Shown piece by piece: positions 8,964-18,220 of a DNA stretch of 64,000 bases. This stretch comes from Candidatus Aalborgicola bjergmarkensis (GTDB taxonomy: Bacteria; Pseudomonadota; Gammaproteobacteria; Burkholderiales; Burkholderiaceae_C), in contig JADJFE010000030.1 of assembly GCA_016708725.1 (NCBI GenBank), positions 248,001 through 312,000 on the forward strand, read 5' to 3'. The position numbers were made by a program, and so were the translations under genes. The stretch's first letter is position 1; each line of letters opens with the position of its first letter. The notes beneath the pieces are model-generated. The model searched no databases. It was not told the DNA's origin and worked only from the letters and a program-made list of their open reading frames with translations.

Positions 8964-10142
8964 TTACCTCAATTTCAGGGTGGACAAGCCCACCAGACAC
9001 AACAACATGGTGATGATCCAGAACCGCACCACAACCTGCGTCTCTTTCCATCCCCCTTTTTCAAAGTGGTGGTGCAAGGGTGCCATGCGCAACAATCTGC
9101 GCCCCTCGCCAAAACGCTTCTTGGTGAATTTGAAAAAGCTCACCTGCACCATGACCGACAGGGCTTCAACCACGAAAATACCGCCCATGATGGCCAGCAC
9201 AATTTCCTGACGCACGATCACGGCAATGGTGCCCAAAGCCGCCCCCAGGGCCAGTGCCCCTACATCGCCCATGAAAACCTGCGCCGGATGCGTGTTAAAC
9301 CATAAGAAGGCCAGGCCAGCACCCCCCAGGGCCGAACAAAATATCATCAGTTCGCCTGAGCCCGGAATATACGGAAAGAACAGATACTTTGAGTACACCG
9401 CACTGCCGGTGACGTAAGCAAACACGCTTAGAGAAGCCCCCACCAGCACCACCGGCATGATCGCTAGCCCGTCCAGCCCGTCGGTCAGGTTCACGGCATT
9501 GCTGGAGCCAACGATCACCAGGTAGGTCAGAATCACGAAGCCCAGAACCCCGAGTGGATAACTGATTTCCTTAAAAAATGGCAACAACAAACCTGCCTTG
9601 GGCGGCAGGTTGACATCAAAACCAGAGCGCACCCAATTAAAAAACAGCTCCAGCACACGCCAGTTGGAGTTTTCCGAAATACTGAAAACCAGGTAAAGCG
9701 CAGCCATCAAACCGACGACGGACTGCCACAGGTACTTCTCGCGCGAACGCATGCCTTCGGGATCTTTTCTCACCACCTTACGCCAATCATCCACCCAACC
9801 AATGGCACCAAAGCCCAATGTCACCAGCAGCACGATCCAGACAAAACGGTTGCTCAGATCCGCCCACAGCAAGGTCGAGACCGTAATCGCCAACAGGATC
9901 AGGACGCCACCCATGGTCGGTGTGCCGCTTTTCTGGAAATGCGTCTCCAGACCATAACCGCGAATCGGTTGGCCGATCTTGAGCGCACGCAAATGCGCTA
10001 TCACAAAGGGACCGGCTGCCAGACCGATCACCAGCGCGGTCAAGGCAGCCATCACCGCCCGAAAGGTGATGTACTGGAAAACCCGGAAGTGACCCCATTC
10101 GGGTGACAGGGTTTGCAACCACTGGGCCAGACTCAACAACAT
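8964..10142 (-). CDS. mraY: Phospho-MurNAc-pentapeptide transferase MraY
   Basis: Polytopic enzyme that joins UDP-MurNAc-pentapeptide to undecaprenyl phosphate to form lipid I. 392 residues with about ten hydrophobic spans. Diagnostic motifs: GTPTMGGVLIL (N-terminal), GWVDDWRKV (paired Asp), VNLTDGLDGLAIMP (catalytic Asp) and HHHFEKGGWKETQVV at the C-terminus. It lies 26 nt after murF and 3 nt before murD. Confidence 0.98.
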   Translation of the reverse strand: MLLSLAQWLQTLSPEWGHFRVFQYITFRAVMAALTALVIGLAAGPFVIAHLRALKIGQPIRGYGLETHFQKSGTPTMGGVLILLAITVSTLLWADLSNRFVWIVLLVTLGFGAIGWVDDWRKVVRKDPEGMRSREKYLWQSVVGLMAALYLVFSISENSNWRVLELFFNWVRSGFDVNLPPKAGLLLPFFKEISYPLGVLGFVILTYLVIVGSSNAVNLTDGLDGLAIMPVVLVGASLSVFAYVTGSAVYSKYLFFPYIPGSGELMIFCSALGGAGLAFLWFNTHPAQVFMGDVGALALGAALGTIAVIVRQEIVLAIMGGIFVVEALSVMVQVSFFKFTKKRFGEGRRLLRMAPLHHHFEKGGWKETQVVVRFWIITMLLCLVGLSTLKLR

Positions 10143-10168
10143 GTACAGTTCCCCACTCTCTTTTTATC

Positions 10169-11596
10169 TCATCGCTGCGCTGCAAGACCAATGGCCTGCA
10201 CAATGCGCTCCATGCGCATAAAGCGCGAACCTTTTACCAGGACGCTGGCCACATGGGGCAATTCGGCAAGCACTGCCACCTCCAGCGCCTCGATAGTGTC
10301 AAAGTGCTTCCCTGCTATAAAATTGGCAGCTGTATGCGCACACTGCACGCCGGTACACAGCAGTTTTCCTATATTTTTTTCCCGCGCATAAGAGCCCGCC
10401 TCTGCGTGAAACTGCGGGCCTTGATTGCCCACTTCGCCCATGTCGCCCAAGACCAGCAACTGCGGACCGGGCAAATCCGCCAGGACATCAATAGCGGCAC
10501 GCACCGAGTCGGGGTTGGCGTTGTAGCTGTCGTCCACCACCGTCACCTCGCGCCCTGGCAGACGCACGACAAAAGCCCGTGAGCGCCCCTTGACCGGCTC
10601 AAAGGCCTGCAATCCCTGCACAACGGCTTCAGCAGGCACGCCAGCAGACAAGGCCGCCGCCGCCGCCGCCAAGGAATTCTTGACATTGTGGCGCCCGGCA
10701 ATGTTCAGCCGGTAGTCCAGCTCCTGGCCCATGCCGTGCGCTTGCACTGCCCAAGCTCCCTGCACCCATTGTGCGGCCATGCAGCCTAGCGCATCGTGGG
10801 CAGTAACACCCACGGCCTCGTCCATGGCAAACGTCACCTGGTTGCGCGCGCCCGCCAGGTTTTTCCAGGTGGAGGTAAACGCATCGTCACGGGGGAATAC
10901 AGCAACACCTTGCGCACCCAAGGCGGCAATGGCAGAACCATTTTCCAGCGCGACGGCCTGCACGGTTGCCATGAATTCCAGATGCTCGCGTTGTGCGTTG
11001 TTGACCAGCGCCACGGTGGGCTGCGCCATGGCCGCCAGGCTGGCGATTTCACCGGGATGGTTCATGCCCAGTTCCAGCACGGCAATCTGGTGGTGCCTGC
11101 GCAAGCGCAGCAGGGTGAGAGGCACGCCAATGTCATTGTTGAAATTGCCCAGTGTGGCCAAGGCTGCGTCACCCTTCCAGGCGCGCAGGATACTCGCCAG
11201 CATCTGGGTCACGGTGGTTTTGCCATTGCTGCCGGTAACCGTGATAAGCGGCACGTCGAATTGCGCACGCCAGGCTGCTGCCAGCGCACCCAACGCCTGC
11301 CGGGTATCGGGTACTTCAATGCATGCCAGCGTCACGCCATTGCGATCCGCGTCGGGGTGACAGATGGCCGCCACGGCACCACGCGCTTGTGCCTCGCGCA
11401 GCAAGGCATTGGCATCAAAGTTTTCCCCTTTGATCGCCACGAACAGGTCTCCCGGCTCCAGGGTACGGGTATCGGTATGCACCCGCATGACCGGCATGAC
11501 CGACGTATTGCCATCACCGTGCAAACGCGAAGGTGTCAGCCACCGGGCCACCTGGGCCACATCCATCATTGGCATCATTGCCGTCATTGGTTTCAT
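10169..11596 (-). CDS. murF: UDP-MurNAc-tripeptide--D-Ala-D-Ala ligase MurF
   Basis: Adds D-Ala-D-Ala to the UDP-MurNAc-tripeptide. 475 residues: N-terminal substrate domain with DTRTLEPGDLFVAIKGENFD, ATP loop ITVTGSNGKTTVTQMLAS near residue 125, LELGMNHPGEI, and the C-terminal DDSYNANPDSVRAAID motif of MurF. The Met-rich start (MKPMTAMMPMMD) contains several in-frame ATGs; the first is preferred because it overlaps the murE stop by 4 nt. Confidence 0.96.
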   Translation of the reverse strand: MKPMTAMMPMMDVAQVARWLTPSRLHGDGNTSVMPVMRVHTDTRTLEPGDLFVAIKGENFDANALLREAQARGAVAAICHPDADRNGVTLACIEVPDTRQALGALAAAWRAQFDVPLITVTGSNGKTTVTQMLASILRAWKGDAALATLGNFNNDIGVPLTLLRLRRHHQIAVLELGMNHPGEIASLAAMAQPTVALVNNAQREHLEFMATVQAVALENGSAIAALGAQGVAVFPRDDAFTSTWKNLAGARNQVTFAMDEAVGVTAHDALGCMAAQWVQGAWAVQAHGMGQELDYRLNIAGRHNVKNSLAAAAAALSAGVPAEAVVQGLQAFEPVKGRSRAFVVRLPGREVTVVDDSYNANPDSVRAAIDVLADLPGPQLLVLGDMGEVGNQGPQFHAEAGSYAREKNIGKLLCTGVQCAHTAANFIAGKHFDTIEALEVAVLAELPHVASVLVKGSRFMRMERIVQAIGLAAQR

Positions 11597-13095
11597 GCTT
11601 GAAGATTCATGTTCTGACTGCGCGCGCGCAAAGCCTTTGCTGCGTGTTCGGAATCCGAAAAAGGCAATTTCATGCCCGCAATTTCCTGTGTTTCTTCGTG
11701 CCCCTTGCCTGCGATCAGCACCACATCGTTGGTGTTGGCACGTGTGATGGTGTCCGCAATGGCCTGCGCGCGGTCCACCTGCACGTCCACCGACTTGCTG
11801 GGCGAAAGCCCCAGGAGAATTTGCGCGATGATGGCCTCGGGTTTTTCATCGCGCGGGTTATCGCTGGTGACTTGCACCCAATCCGCTTTTTGCGACGCGA
11901 TGGCGCCCATCAGGGGGCGCTTGATGGCATCGCGGTTGCCGCCACAGCCAAAAACACACCACAGACGGCCTCCCCGCCGCGACACCAGGGGTCGCAACGC
12001 TGCCAGAGCCTTGCCCAGCGCATCCGGGGTATGTGCATAGTCCACAACCACCAGGGGCGCATTCGTACCTCCCTGGAATTCCATGCGTCCGGGCACTGGT
12101 TGCAATGTGCTGCAGGCCTGCGCCGCAAGTTGCAAGGGCACACCCAAAGCACGCATGGCGCCCAGCACACCCAGCAGGTTGGACACGTTGTGAAGCCCCA
12201 CCGTATTGGCATGCAGCAGCTCTACATCCGCCCCTTCCACCACCTCGAACCGCACACCATGGGTGTCATACGCAATGGCGCGCGCACGCAAGCGGGCCGC
12301 ACGCTGGCAGGAGACGGTCCACAGATCAATATTCGATGCATTGAGTGCTTGCGTCAACTCGGACCCCTGCGAATCGTCCACATTGATCACCGCGCATTGC
12401 AGACCAGGCCAGGAAAACAAGCGCCGCTTGGCTTGCCAATACGCCGCCATGCTGCCGTGGTAGTCCAGATGGTCCTGCGTCAGATTGGTGAAGAGCGCCA
12501 TGCGGATGTGGGTGCCATGGAGCCGGTGCTCTTCTATTCCGATGGACGATGCCTCGATAGCACAGGCCCGCAACCCCTCATCCACGAAGCGGCGCAAAGT
12601 CTGCTGCAACAACACCGGGTCAGGTGTGGTCAGCCCCGTGGCAGAAAACCCGAAACCGGGCCGCCCCACGCCCAGGGTGCCGATCATGCCGCACGGCAGG
12701 GTGTGCGGTGGCGCAAGTGCCGACAAGGCCTGCGCCAGCCACCACGCGGTGGACGTTTTGCCATTGGTCCCGGTGACCGCCAGCATTTGCAGCGCGTGCG
12801 AGGGTTGTCCAAAAAACTCTGCGGCAATAGCCCCGGTTGCAGCCTTCAAACCGACATAGGTGGCGATCTGGTCGCCTTGCAAGCCAAACGCGCCCACCCC
12901 CGAACACTCCACCAGGCACGCCGTCGCACCACGCTGCAAAGCCTGGGCAACAAAATGGCGCGCATCAACCGCCGCACCCGGCCAGGCAAGAAAACCATCA
13001 CCTGGCGCAATCTGGCGGCTGTCAGACAGCAAGCGGCCCCGCACCCTCTGGTGCAACCACTGGGCGGCCTGCGCTGGCGTGCTGAGTTCTTGCAT
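11593..13095 (-). CDS. murE: UDP-MurNAc-L-Ala-D-Glu--meso-diaminopimelate ligase MurE
   Basis: Adds the third stem residue. 500 residues with the ATP loop VTGTNGKTSTAWWLAQAL near residue 107, the carbamylated-Lys region, and VTSDNPRDE near residue 405. The DNPR signature is what known meso-diaminopimelate-adding MurE enzymes carry, as expected for a Gram-negative wall. The start shares one nucleotide with the ftsI stop (TGATG), and the stop overlaps murF by 4 nt. Confidence 0.97.
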   Translation of the reverse strand: MQELSTPAQAAQWLHQRVRGRLLSDSRQIAPGDGFLAWPGAAVDARHFVAQALQRGATACLVECSGVGAFGLQGDQIATYVGLKAATGAIAAEFFGQPSHALQMLAVTGTNGKTSTAWWLAQALSALAPPHTLPCGMIGTLGVGRPGFGFSATGLTTPDPVLLQQTLRRFVDEGLRACAIEASSIGIEEHRLHGTHIRMALFTNLTQDHLDYHGSMAAYWQAKRRLFSWPGLQCAVINVDDSQGSELTQALNASNIDLWTVSCQRAARLRARAIAYDTHGVRFEVVEGADVELLHANTVGLHNVSNLLGVLGAMRALGVPLQLAAQACSTLQPVPGRMEFQGGTNAPLVVVDYAHTPDALGKALAALRPLVSRRGGRLWCVFGCGGNRDAIKRPLMGAIASQKADWVQVTSDNPRDEKPEAIIAQILLGLSPSKSVDVQVDRAQAIADTITRANTNDVVLIAGKGHEETQEIAGMKLPFSDSEHAAKALRARSQNMNLQA

Positions 13096-14828
13096 CAGAA
13101 ACTTTCCTCAACCGCCTGCGCCACGATTTGCGGCTTCACCGCCATATCGGGTTGCACCCCCAGCATACGCAGGGTCTGCTGTACGGTTTCGCTGAACACC
13201 GGGGCCGCCACGTCCCCGCCAAAATACTTGCCATTGCTGGGTTCATCAATCATCACGGCAACGACGATACGCGGGCTCTCGATGGGGGCTATGCCGACGA
13301 AAAATCCCCGGTATTTCTTACTGGCATAGCCACGTCCTTCCTGCTTGTGCGCGGTTCCGGTCTTACCGCCCACTGAATAGCCCATCGTTTGCGCCTTGGG
13401 CGCCGTGCCACCGGGACCGGCCACCATATGCAACATGTTGAGCATTGCCTGGGCATGGCGTGCATCCAGCACACGCACCCCTTCTGTGGGTGCGGTTGAT
13501 TTCAACAAGGTCACGGGCACCAGTTCACCTTCCCGTGCAAAAACACTGTAGGCGCGCGCCAACTGAAACAGACTGCTGGAGAGGCCATAGCCATAACTCA
13601 TCGTGGCCTGTTCAATGGGCTTCCAGGTTTTATACGAGCGCAGTCGGCCACTGACCACGCCAGGAAAGGGCACCTTCGGTTTTTGCCCCAGGCCAACCTG
13701 GTTGAACATTTCCCACATTTCCTGGGGTTTGAGTTGCATGGCCATCTTGACGGTGCCCACATTGCTGGACTTCTGGATGACCTCATTCACGGTCAAGGCG
13801 CCATGCGGATGCGCATCGCTGATGGTCGCCGAGCCAATGCTGAGTCTCCCAGGCGCAGTCTGGATCACGGTCTCGGGCCGCACCAGCCCCTTTTCCAGCG
13901 CCAGCGCGACCACAAAGGGTTTCATGGTCGAGCCCGGCTCAAACGTATCGGTCAGTGCCCGGTTGCGCAACTGCGCACCAGTCAGGTTGGCGCGTCTGGT
14001 GGGGGAGTAACTGGGATAGTTGGCCAGTGCGAGCACTTCCCCCGTCAAGACATCGAGCACCACCACGCTGCCCGCCTTGGCCTTGTTCTCTTCTACCGCA
14101 GCGCGCAGTTTCTGGTACGCAAAGAACTGCACCTTGCTGTCGATACTCAGTTGCAGGTCACGCCCATCAACCGGAGGAATCTGTTCGCCCACGTCTTCGA
14201 CCGCACGCCCCAGCCGGTCCTTGATGACGCGGCGGGATCCACTGCGCCCTGACAATGCGTCATTAAAGGTCAGCTCAACCCCTTCCTGGCCCTTGTCCTC
14301 CACATTGGTAAAGCCCACCACATGCACGGCGGCTTCGCCTTCCGGGTACTGGCGTTTGTACTCTTTGCGCAGATATATCCCCTTGATATTGAGCGCACTG
14401 ATTTCACGGGCCACAGGATCATCCACCTGCCGCCTGACCCACACAAACGTCTTGTCCTCGTCGGCAAACTTTTTGGCCAGATCCGACTCGGACATCTCCA
14501 GCAACTGTGCCAGCCGTTTGAGCTGCTCCTTGCTGATTTCCACATCCTCGGGAATGGCCCAGATGCTTGAAGCGGGCACGCTGGAGGCCAGGATCAAACC
14601 GTTGCGATCCAGGATTCGCCCCCGATTGGCCGGCAATTCCAGGGTGCGCGCAAAACGCACCGCCCCTTGGCGTTGGAAAAAATCATTCGCCACGACCTGA
14701 ATATAGGCCGCACGTGCTGCCAGACCGAAGAACGCCAGGGCAACGGCCCCCACGACCAGCTTGCTGCGCCATACCGGCGTGCGACTGGCCAGCAAAGGAC
14801 TGGATGTGTACTGGATACTGCGGCTCAT
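13095..14828 (-). CDS. ftsI: Peptidoglycan D,D-transpeptidase FtsI (PBP3)
   Basis: Septal class B penicillin-binding protein, anchored in the inner membrane with its catalytic domain in the periplasm. 577 residues: membrane anchor near residues 23-45, pedestal domain with the RGRILDRNGLILA motif, then the transpeptidase domain with active-site Ser in FEPGSTMKPF, SSN in KSSNVGTVKMA, and KTG in VGGKTGTAHK. All three penicillin-binding motifs are intact. It is 15 nt downstream of ftsL. Confidence 0.98.
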   Translation of the reverse strand: MSRSIQYTSSPLLASRTPVWRSKLVVGAVALAFFGLAARAAYIQVVANDFFQRQGAVRFARTLELPANRGRILDRNGLILASSVPASSIWAIPEDVEISKEQLKRLAQLLEMSESDLAKKFADEDKTFVWVRRQVDDPVAREISALNIKGIYLRKEYKRQYPEGEAAVHVVGFTNVEDKGQEGVELTFNDALSGRSGSRRVIKDRLGRAVEDVGEQIPPVDGRDLQLSIDSKVQFFAYQKLRAAVEENKAKAGSVVVLDVLTGEVLALANYPSYSPTRRANLTGAQLRNRALTDTFEPGSTMKPFVVALALEKGLVRPETVIQTAPGRLSIGSATISDAHPHGALTVNEVIQKSSNVGTVKMAMQLKPQEMWEMFNQVGLGQKPKVPFPGVVSGRLRSYKTWKPIEQATMSYGYGLSSSLFQLARAYSVFAREGELVPVTLLKSTAPTEGVRVLDARHAQAMLNMLHMVAGPGGTAPKAQTMGYSVGGKTGTAHKQEGRGYASKKYRGFFVGIAPIESPRIVVAVMIDEPSNGKYFGGDVAAPVFSETVQQTLRMLGVQPDMAVKPQIVAQAVEESF

Positions 14829-14843
14829 GAATTTTTTGGATTT

Positions 14844-15131
14844 TTATGGATTCTTGTGCTCTTCGGGCGCGGAGTAACTGACGTAAGTCGTGATACCGGG
14901 AGATGCCAACTGCATCTGCAACTTCTCGCGCGCCAGGCGTTCCACACGCGCCGGTGTGGCTTGCGCCCTTTTCTCAACCTGCAAGCGCTCGTACTCCGTC
15001 TCCAGACGGATGGCTTCGGCATTCAGCTTGTCCAGCTCCGTAAACAAGCGGCGCGAATCGTACTGCAAGCCCACCAGATACAAGGCACTTAGCAGCACAG
15101 CCAGTAGCAACACCAGATTCAGTCGCATCAT
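14844..15131 (-). CDS. ftsL: Cell division protein FtsL
   Basis: Small bitopic divisome protein that forms a complex with FtsB and FtsQ and helps activate FtsWI. 95 residues: membrane span near residues 3-21 (LNLVLLLAVLLSALYLVGLQ) followed by a coiled-coil (FTELDKLNAEAIRLETEYERL) in which heptads can be seen. The sequence is poorly conserved, as usual, so the call depends on size, topology and position between rsmH (4-nt overlap) and ftsI. Confidence 0.93.
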   Translation of the reverse strand: MMRLNLVLLLAVLLSALYLVGLQYDSRRLFTELDKLNAEAIRLETEYERLQVEKRAQATPARVERLAREKLQMQLASPGITTYVSYSAPEEHKNP

Positions 15132-16075
15132 GCCGCAGTCCTTTGCGCCACCCGCATGATGGCACTGCGCGCGCGCGGGTTACCACGCACTTCGTCTGCA
15201 CCGGGTCGAACGCGCCCCAACGCCTTGAGCAAAATGGCATTGGGTTGCGCCAAAGGCTTTTTGCGGTCGTAACCATCACGCGAATGGCTGGCGATGAATT
15301 GTTTGACGATACGGTCTTCCAGAGAATGAAAACTGATGACTACCAGACGCCCGCCGGGCTGCAACACCTGCAAACAGGAATCCAGGGCGGCCTGCAATTC
15401 TTCCAACTCAGCGTTGATGAATATCCGCAAGGCCTGAAACGTGCGCGTGGCCGGATTCTGGCCAGCCTCCCGTGTTTTGACCGCGCCCGCCACCAGGGTC
15501 GCCAGTTCGCTGGTGCTGGTAATCGGGCCGACGGCCTTGCGGTGCGCCACAATCGCGCGCGCAATCGCAGCAGCAAAACGTTCCTCTCCATACACACGAA
15601 TCACCTCTGCGATAGCGTCGCCCTCGGCTTCTTCCAACCATTGCGCCACACTCTGTCCACGCGAAGTATCCATGCGCATATCCAGCGGCCCATCGAAGCG
15701 GAAACTGAAACCACGCTGTGGGTTGTCGATCTGGGGTGAGCTAACCCCCAAATCCATCAAAACGCCAGCAACACCGGCACCCGACAAGGCGCTCAACTGC
15801 GAAAAGGGCGCGTGACGAATGGAAAAGCGCGTATCGACAATAGCATTGTTGTTATTGGCCCAGGCCACCGCGTCCGGATCACGGTCAAACGCAACCAAAC
15901 GACCCTGGGTCGACAAACGCGCCAGTATCAGACGCGAATGCCCGCCACGGCCAAAGGTTGCATCCACATACGTTCCATTCGTTCCATTCCCCTCTGGAGC
16001 GCCAAACAAGGCATCTACAGCTTCCCTGGCCAACACCGTGGCATGCGCATGAATATCCCGACTCTCCACCAACAC
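15128..16075 (-). CDS. rsmH: 16S rRNA (cytosine-1402-N4)-methyltransferase RsmH
   Basis: SAM-dependent methyltransferase acting on C1402 in the ribosomal decoding centre (formerly MraW). 315 residues with the motif I region YVDATFGRGGHSRLIL, GVLMDLGVSSPQID, and the C-terminal VVISFHSLEDRIVKQFI and PRARSAIMRVAQR. The start is the GTG at 16073-16075, 3 nt after the mraZ stop; a second GTG two codons on is also possible and no strong ribosome-binding site decides between them. Confidence 0.96.
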   Translation of the reverse strand: MLVESRDIHAHATVLAREAVDALFGAPEGNGTNGTYVDATFGRGGHSRLILARLSTQGRLVAFDRDPDAVAWANNNNAIVDTRFSIRHAPFSQLSALSGAGVAGVLMDLGVSSPQIDNPQRGFSFRFDGPLDMRMDTSRGQSVAQWLEEAEGDAIAEVIRVYGEERFAAAIARAIVAHRKAVGPITSTSELATLVAGAVKTREAGQNPATRTFQALRIFINAELEELQAALDSCLQVLQPGGRLVVISFHSLEDRIVKQFIASHSRDGYDRKKPLAQPNAILLKALGRVRPGADEVRGNPRARSAIMRVAQRTAA

Positions 16076-16078
16076 ACC

Positions 16079-16507
16079 CTAAAAAGAAAATCCCTGGATC
16101 ACCGCAGGCATGGGAGCCTGCTTGAACTGTGCTTCCTGCGCTTCGTAATTCGCCTTGTCCCACAACTCGAAATGGTTGCCCATGCCAAACAACATGACCT
16201 CGCGTGTAATGCCAACAGCAGCACGCAACTCGGGTGAAACCAGAATCCGGCCCGTGCGATCCATATCCACATCCATGGCGTTACTCAAAAGAATGCGCTT
16301 CCACCACTGGGCTTCCATCGGTAGCGCGGCAATACGTTCACGGGTCTTCTCCCACTCAGGTCGGATATACAACATCAAATAGCCATGGGGATGGCGGGTA
16401 ATGGTGAGCTGATCGTCGGCCAGTGCATTCAGGCAATCCCGATGCCGGGAAGGAACCGACAGCCTTCCTTTTGCATCCAGACAAAGAGACGAGGCACCCT
16501 GAAACAC
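16079..16507 (-). CDS. mraZ: Transcriptional regulator MraZ
   Basis: DNA-binding protein with two AbrB-like swapped-hairpin domains that controls its own dcw operon. I place the start at the GTG 16505-16507, which gives the canonical N-terminus (M)FQGASSLCLDAKGRLSVPS and 142 residues; an ATG 24 bp upstream would add a non-conserved MFHEGWFV lead. The second repeat has DRTGRILVSPELR, matching the first. An AAGG lies about ten bases upstream of the GTG. Its likely operator is the repeat array at 16546-16599. Confidence 0.94.
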   Translation of the reverse strand: MFQGASSLCLDAKGRLSVPSRHRDCLNALADDQLTITRHPHGYLMLYIRPEWEKTRERIAALPMEAQWWKRILLSNAMDVDMDRTGRILVSPELRAAVGITREVMLFGMGNHFELWDKANYEAQEAQFKQAPMPAVIQGFSF

Positions 16508-16545
16508 TACAAACCAACCTTCATGGAACAATACAGCTCAAAAAG

Positions 16546-16599
16546 GCACCTTACGGTACTTCGCGGCACTTTTCACCACAAAATTGCACTTTTTTGCAC
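16546..16599 (-). promoter_or_regulatory. Probable MraZ operator: six 4-bp boxes with exact 10-bp period
   Basis: Read on the minus strand, the boxes GTGC, GTGC, GTGG, GTGC, GTAC, GTGC start every 10 bp (complements of 16596-16599, 16586-16589, 16576-16579, 16566-16569, 16556-16559 and 16546-16549), with unlike 6-bp spacers. MraZ is known to bind short direct repeats spaced one helical turn apart in front of mraZ. The array lies 38-92 bp upstream of the mraZ start. Box sequence and six-fold number are seen; binding is inference. Confidence 0.7.
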
Positions 16600-16758
16600 T
16601 GTAGCAGCAAAAGCCAGACTTGCACGGACATGGACGAGAATTTGTTTATCCCCAGGCCAGAAACTGTCTGTAGTATCCTTGCAACCGTCTTACGGTATCG
16701 AAGTGATGTGAAGTGTTTCGGGGGGCTTTGCGCAGCTCCGGATTAACAAGGAAAGTTT

Positions 16759-17574
16759 ATGCAAGAAAGTAGAGATTCTGCGACAACGGGCAACTCTGAA
16801 GTCATGATTCGCAAGCGGCGTAAGGGTATTTACATATTGCCAAATCTGTTTACCCTGGCTGCGTTATTCGGCGGTTTCTACGCCATCATCATGGCTTTCA
16901 AGGGGCAGTTTGACCTGGCCGCTGTCGGTATTTTCTTTGCCATGGTGCTCGATAGCCTGGATGGCCGCGTGGCACGCATGACGAATACACAAAGTGCTTT
17001 TGGCGAACAAATGGACTCCCTATCAGACATGGTGTCATTTGGCGCAGCCCCGGCGCTTATTGCCTATGTATGGTCACTCAAGGAGCTGGGGCGTTGGGGC
17101 TGGTTTGCAGCCTTTGTCTATTGCGCCTGTACGGCCCTGCGCCTGGCACGTTTCAATGTCAATACAGCCGTAGTCGATAAACGCTATTTTCAGGGACTTC
17201 CCTCACCAGCCGCCGCTGCACTGGTTGCGGGTTTCATCTGGGTATGCACCGATTTTGGATTCAAAGGTTCATCGGTGGCCTGGCCCATGTTTGGGGTAGT
17301 TTTGTATACAGGCTTGACCATGGTGACAAACGTACCGTTCTACAGCTTTAAAGATTTGAGCATGAAGAAAAGTGTTCCCTTTGTATTCATTGTGCTGATT
17401 GCCATGGGCATTGCAGCAATCAATATCGATCCTCCGACGGTTATTCTGGGTTTGTTCATTGTTTACGGATTGAGCGGCTACGTACTGTATGGCGTGCGCA
17501 AGGTCAGAGGTCTGCAAACCAGCCTGATCAGTACGTCCACGGATGAACCGGACGAACGCGGCTTGCATAAGTAG
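16759..17574 (+). CDS. pssA: CDP-diacylglycerol--serine O-phosphatidyltransferase
   Basis: Inner-membrane enzyme that makes phosphatidylserine, the precursor of phosphatidylethanolamine. 271 residues with several membrane spans from residue 22 on. The CDP-alcohol phosphotransferase signature is complete: DSLDGRVARM followed by GEQMDSLSDMVSFG, i.e. DGxxAR-x8-G-x3-D-x3-D. The N-terminus IRKRRKGIYILPNLFTLAALFGG is typical of bacterial PssA. AAGGAAAG precedes the ATG. It runs divergently from mraZ, so 16508-16758 carries promoters for both directions. Confidence 0.95.
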   Translation: MQESRDSATTGNSEVMIRKRRKGIYILPNLFTLAALFGGFYAIIMAFKGQFDLAAVGIFFAMVLDSLDGRVARMTNTQSAFGEQMDSLSDMVSFGAAPALIAYVWSLKELGRWGWFAAFVYCACTALRLARFNVNTAVVDKRYFQGLPSPAAAALVAGFIWVCTDFGFKGSSVAWPMFGVVLYTGLTMVTNVPFYSFKDLSMKKSVPFVFIVLIAMGIAAINIDPPTVILGLFIVYGLSGYVLYGVRKVRGLQTSLISTSTDEPDERGLHK

Positions 17575-17590
17575 GCATGGGTGGTGGGGA

Positions 17591-18220
17591 ATGAAGGGTG
17601 GTCCGGCTGCAATTGATGCTTTTTTTGCTATGCTGCGGGCGGCCAATCCCCATCCCGAAACAGAGCTGGAGTATGCCAGCCCATTCGAGTTACTGGTTGC
17701 CGTGTTGCTCAGTGCCCAGGCCACGGATGTAAGTGTCAACAAGGCTACACGCCGTCTTTTTGCTGTTGCCAACACACCGCAGGCCATGCTGGGTCTGGGA
17801 TTGGAAAAGCTGGAGTCCCATATTCGAACTATCGGCTTGTACCATAGCAAGGCCCGGCATTTGCTGGAAACGTGCCGTATTTTGATCGAGCAGTATGGTG
17901 GGCAAGTGCCGCGCACGCGCGCGCAGCTTGAGTCCTTGCCGGGCGTGGGGCGCAAGACGGCGAATGTGGTGTTGAATATTGCGTTTGGCGAGCCAACGAT
18001 AGCCGTGGACACCCACGTTTTGCGCGTTGCCGTGCGGGTCGGGCTGGCAACGGGAAACACACCACGCGCAGTCGAAGAACAACTACTGGCGTGTGTCCCG
18101 CAAGAGTACCGGATGCATGCCCACCATTGGCTGATACTGCATGGGCGCTACCTGTGCCAAGCGCGCCGCCCCTTGTGCGAACAATGTCCGGTCAGGCAAT
18201 ATTGCGATTTCAAGGCTTAG
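17591..18220 (+). CDS. nth: Endonuclease III (DNA glycosylase/AP lyase)
   Basis: Removes oxidised pyrimidines in base-excision repair. 209 residues from the ATG at 17591 (MKGGPAAIDAFF); an in-frame upstream start inside pssA would add an unlikely lead. The helix-hairpin-helix LESLPGVGRKTANVVLN holds the catalytic Lys, VDTHVLRVA the catalytic Asp, and the C-terminus has the 4Fe-4S cluster loop C-x6-C-x2-C-x5-C in CQARRPLCEQCPVRQYC. It is 16 nt behind pssA and converges on the next gene with a 4-nt overlap of stops. Confidence 0.96.
   Translation: MKGGPAAIDAFFAMLRAANPHPETELEYASPFELLVAVLLSAQATDVSVNKATRRLFAVANTPQAMLGLGLEKLESHIRTIGLYHSKARHLLETCRILIEQYGGQVPRTRAQLESLPGVGRKTANVVLNIAFGEPTIAVDTHVLRVAVRVGLATGNTPRAVEEQLLACVPQEYRMHAHHWLILHGRYLCQARRPLCEQCPVRQYCDFKA

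Noticed and set aside
11533..13329. 598-codon open frame on the plus strand opposite murE and ftsI
   Set aside because: Antisense to essential genes with full motifs; low-complexity Arg/His/Pro composition.
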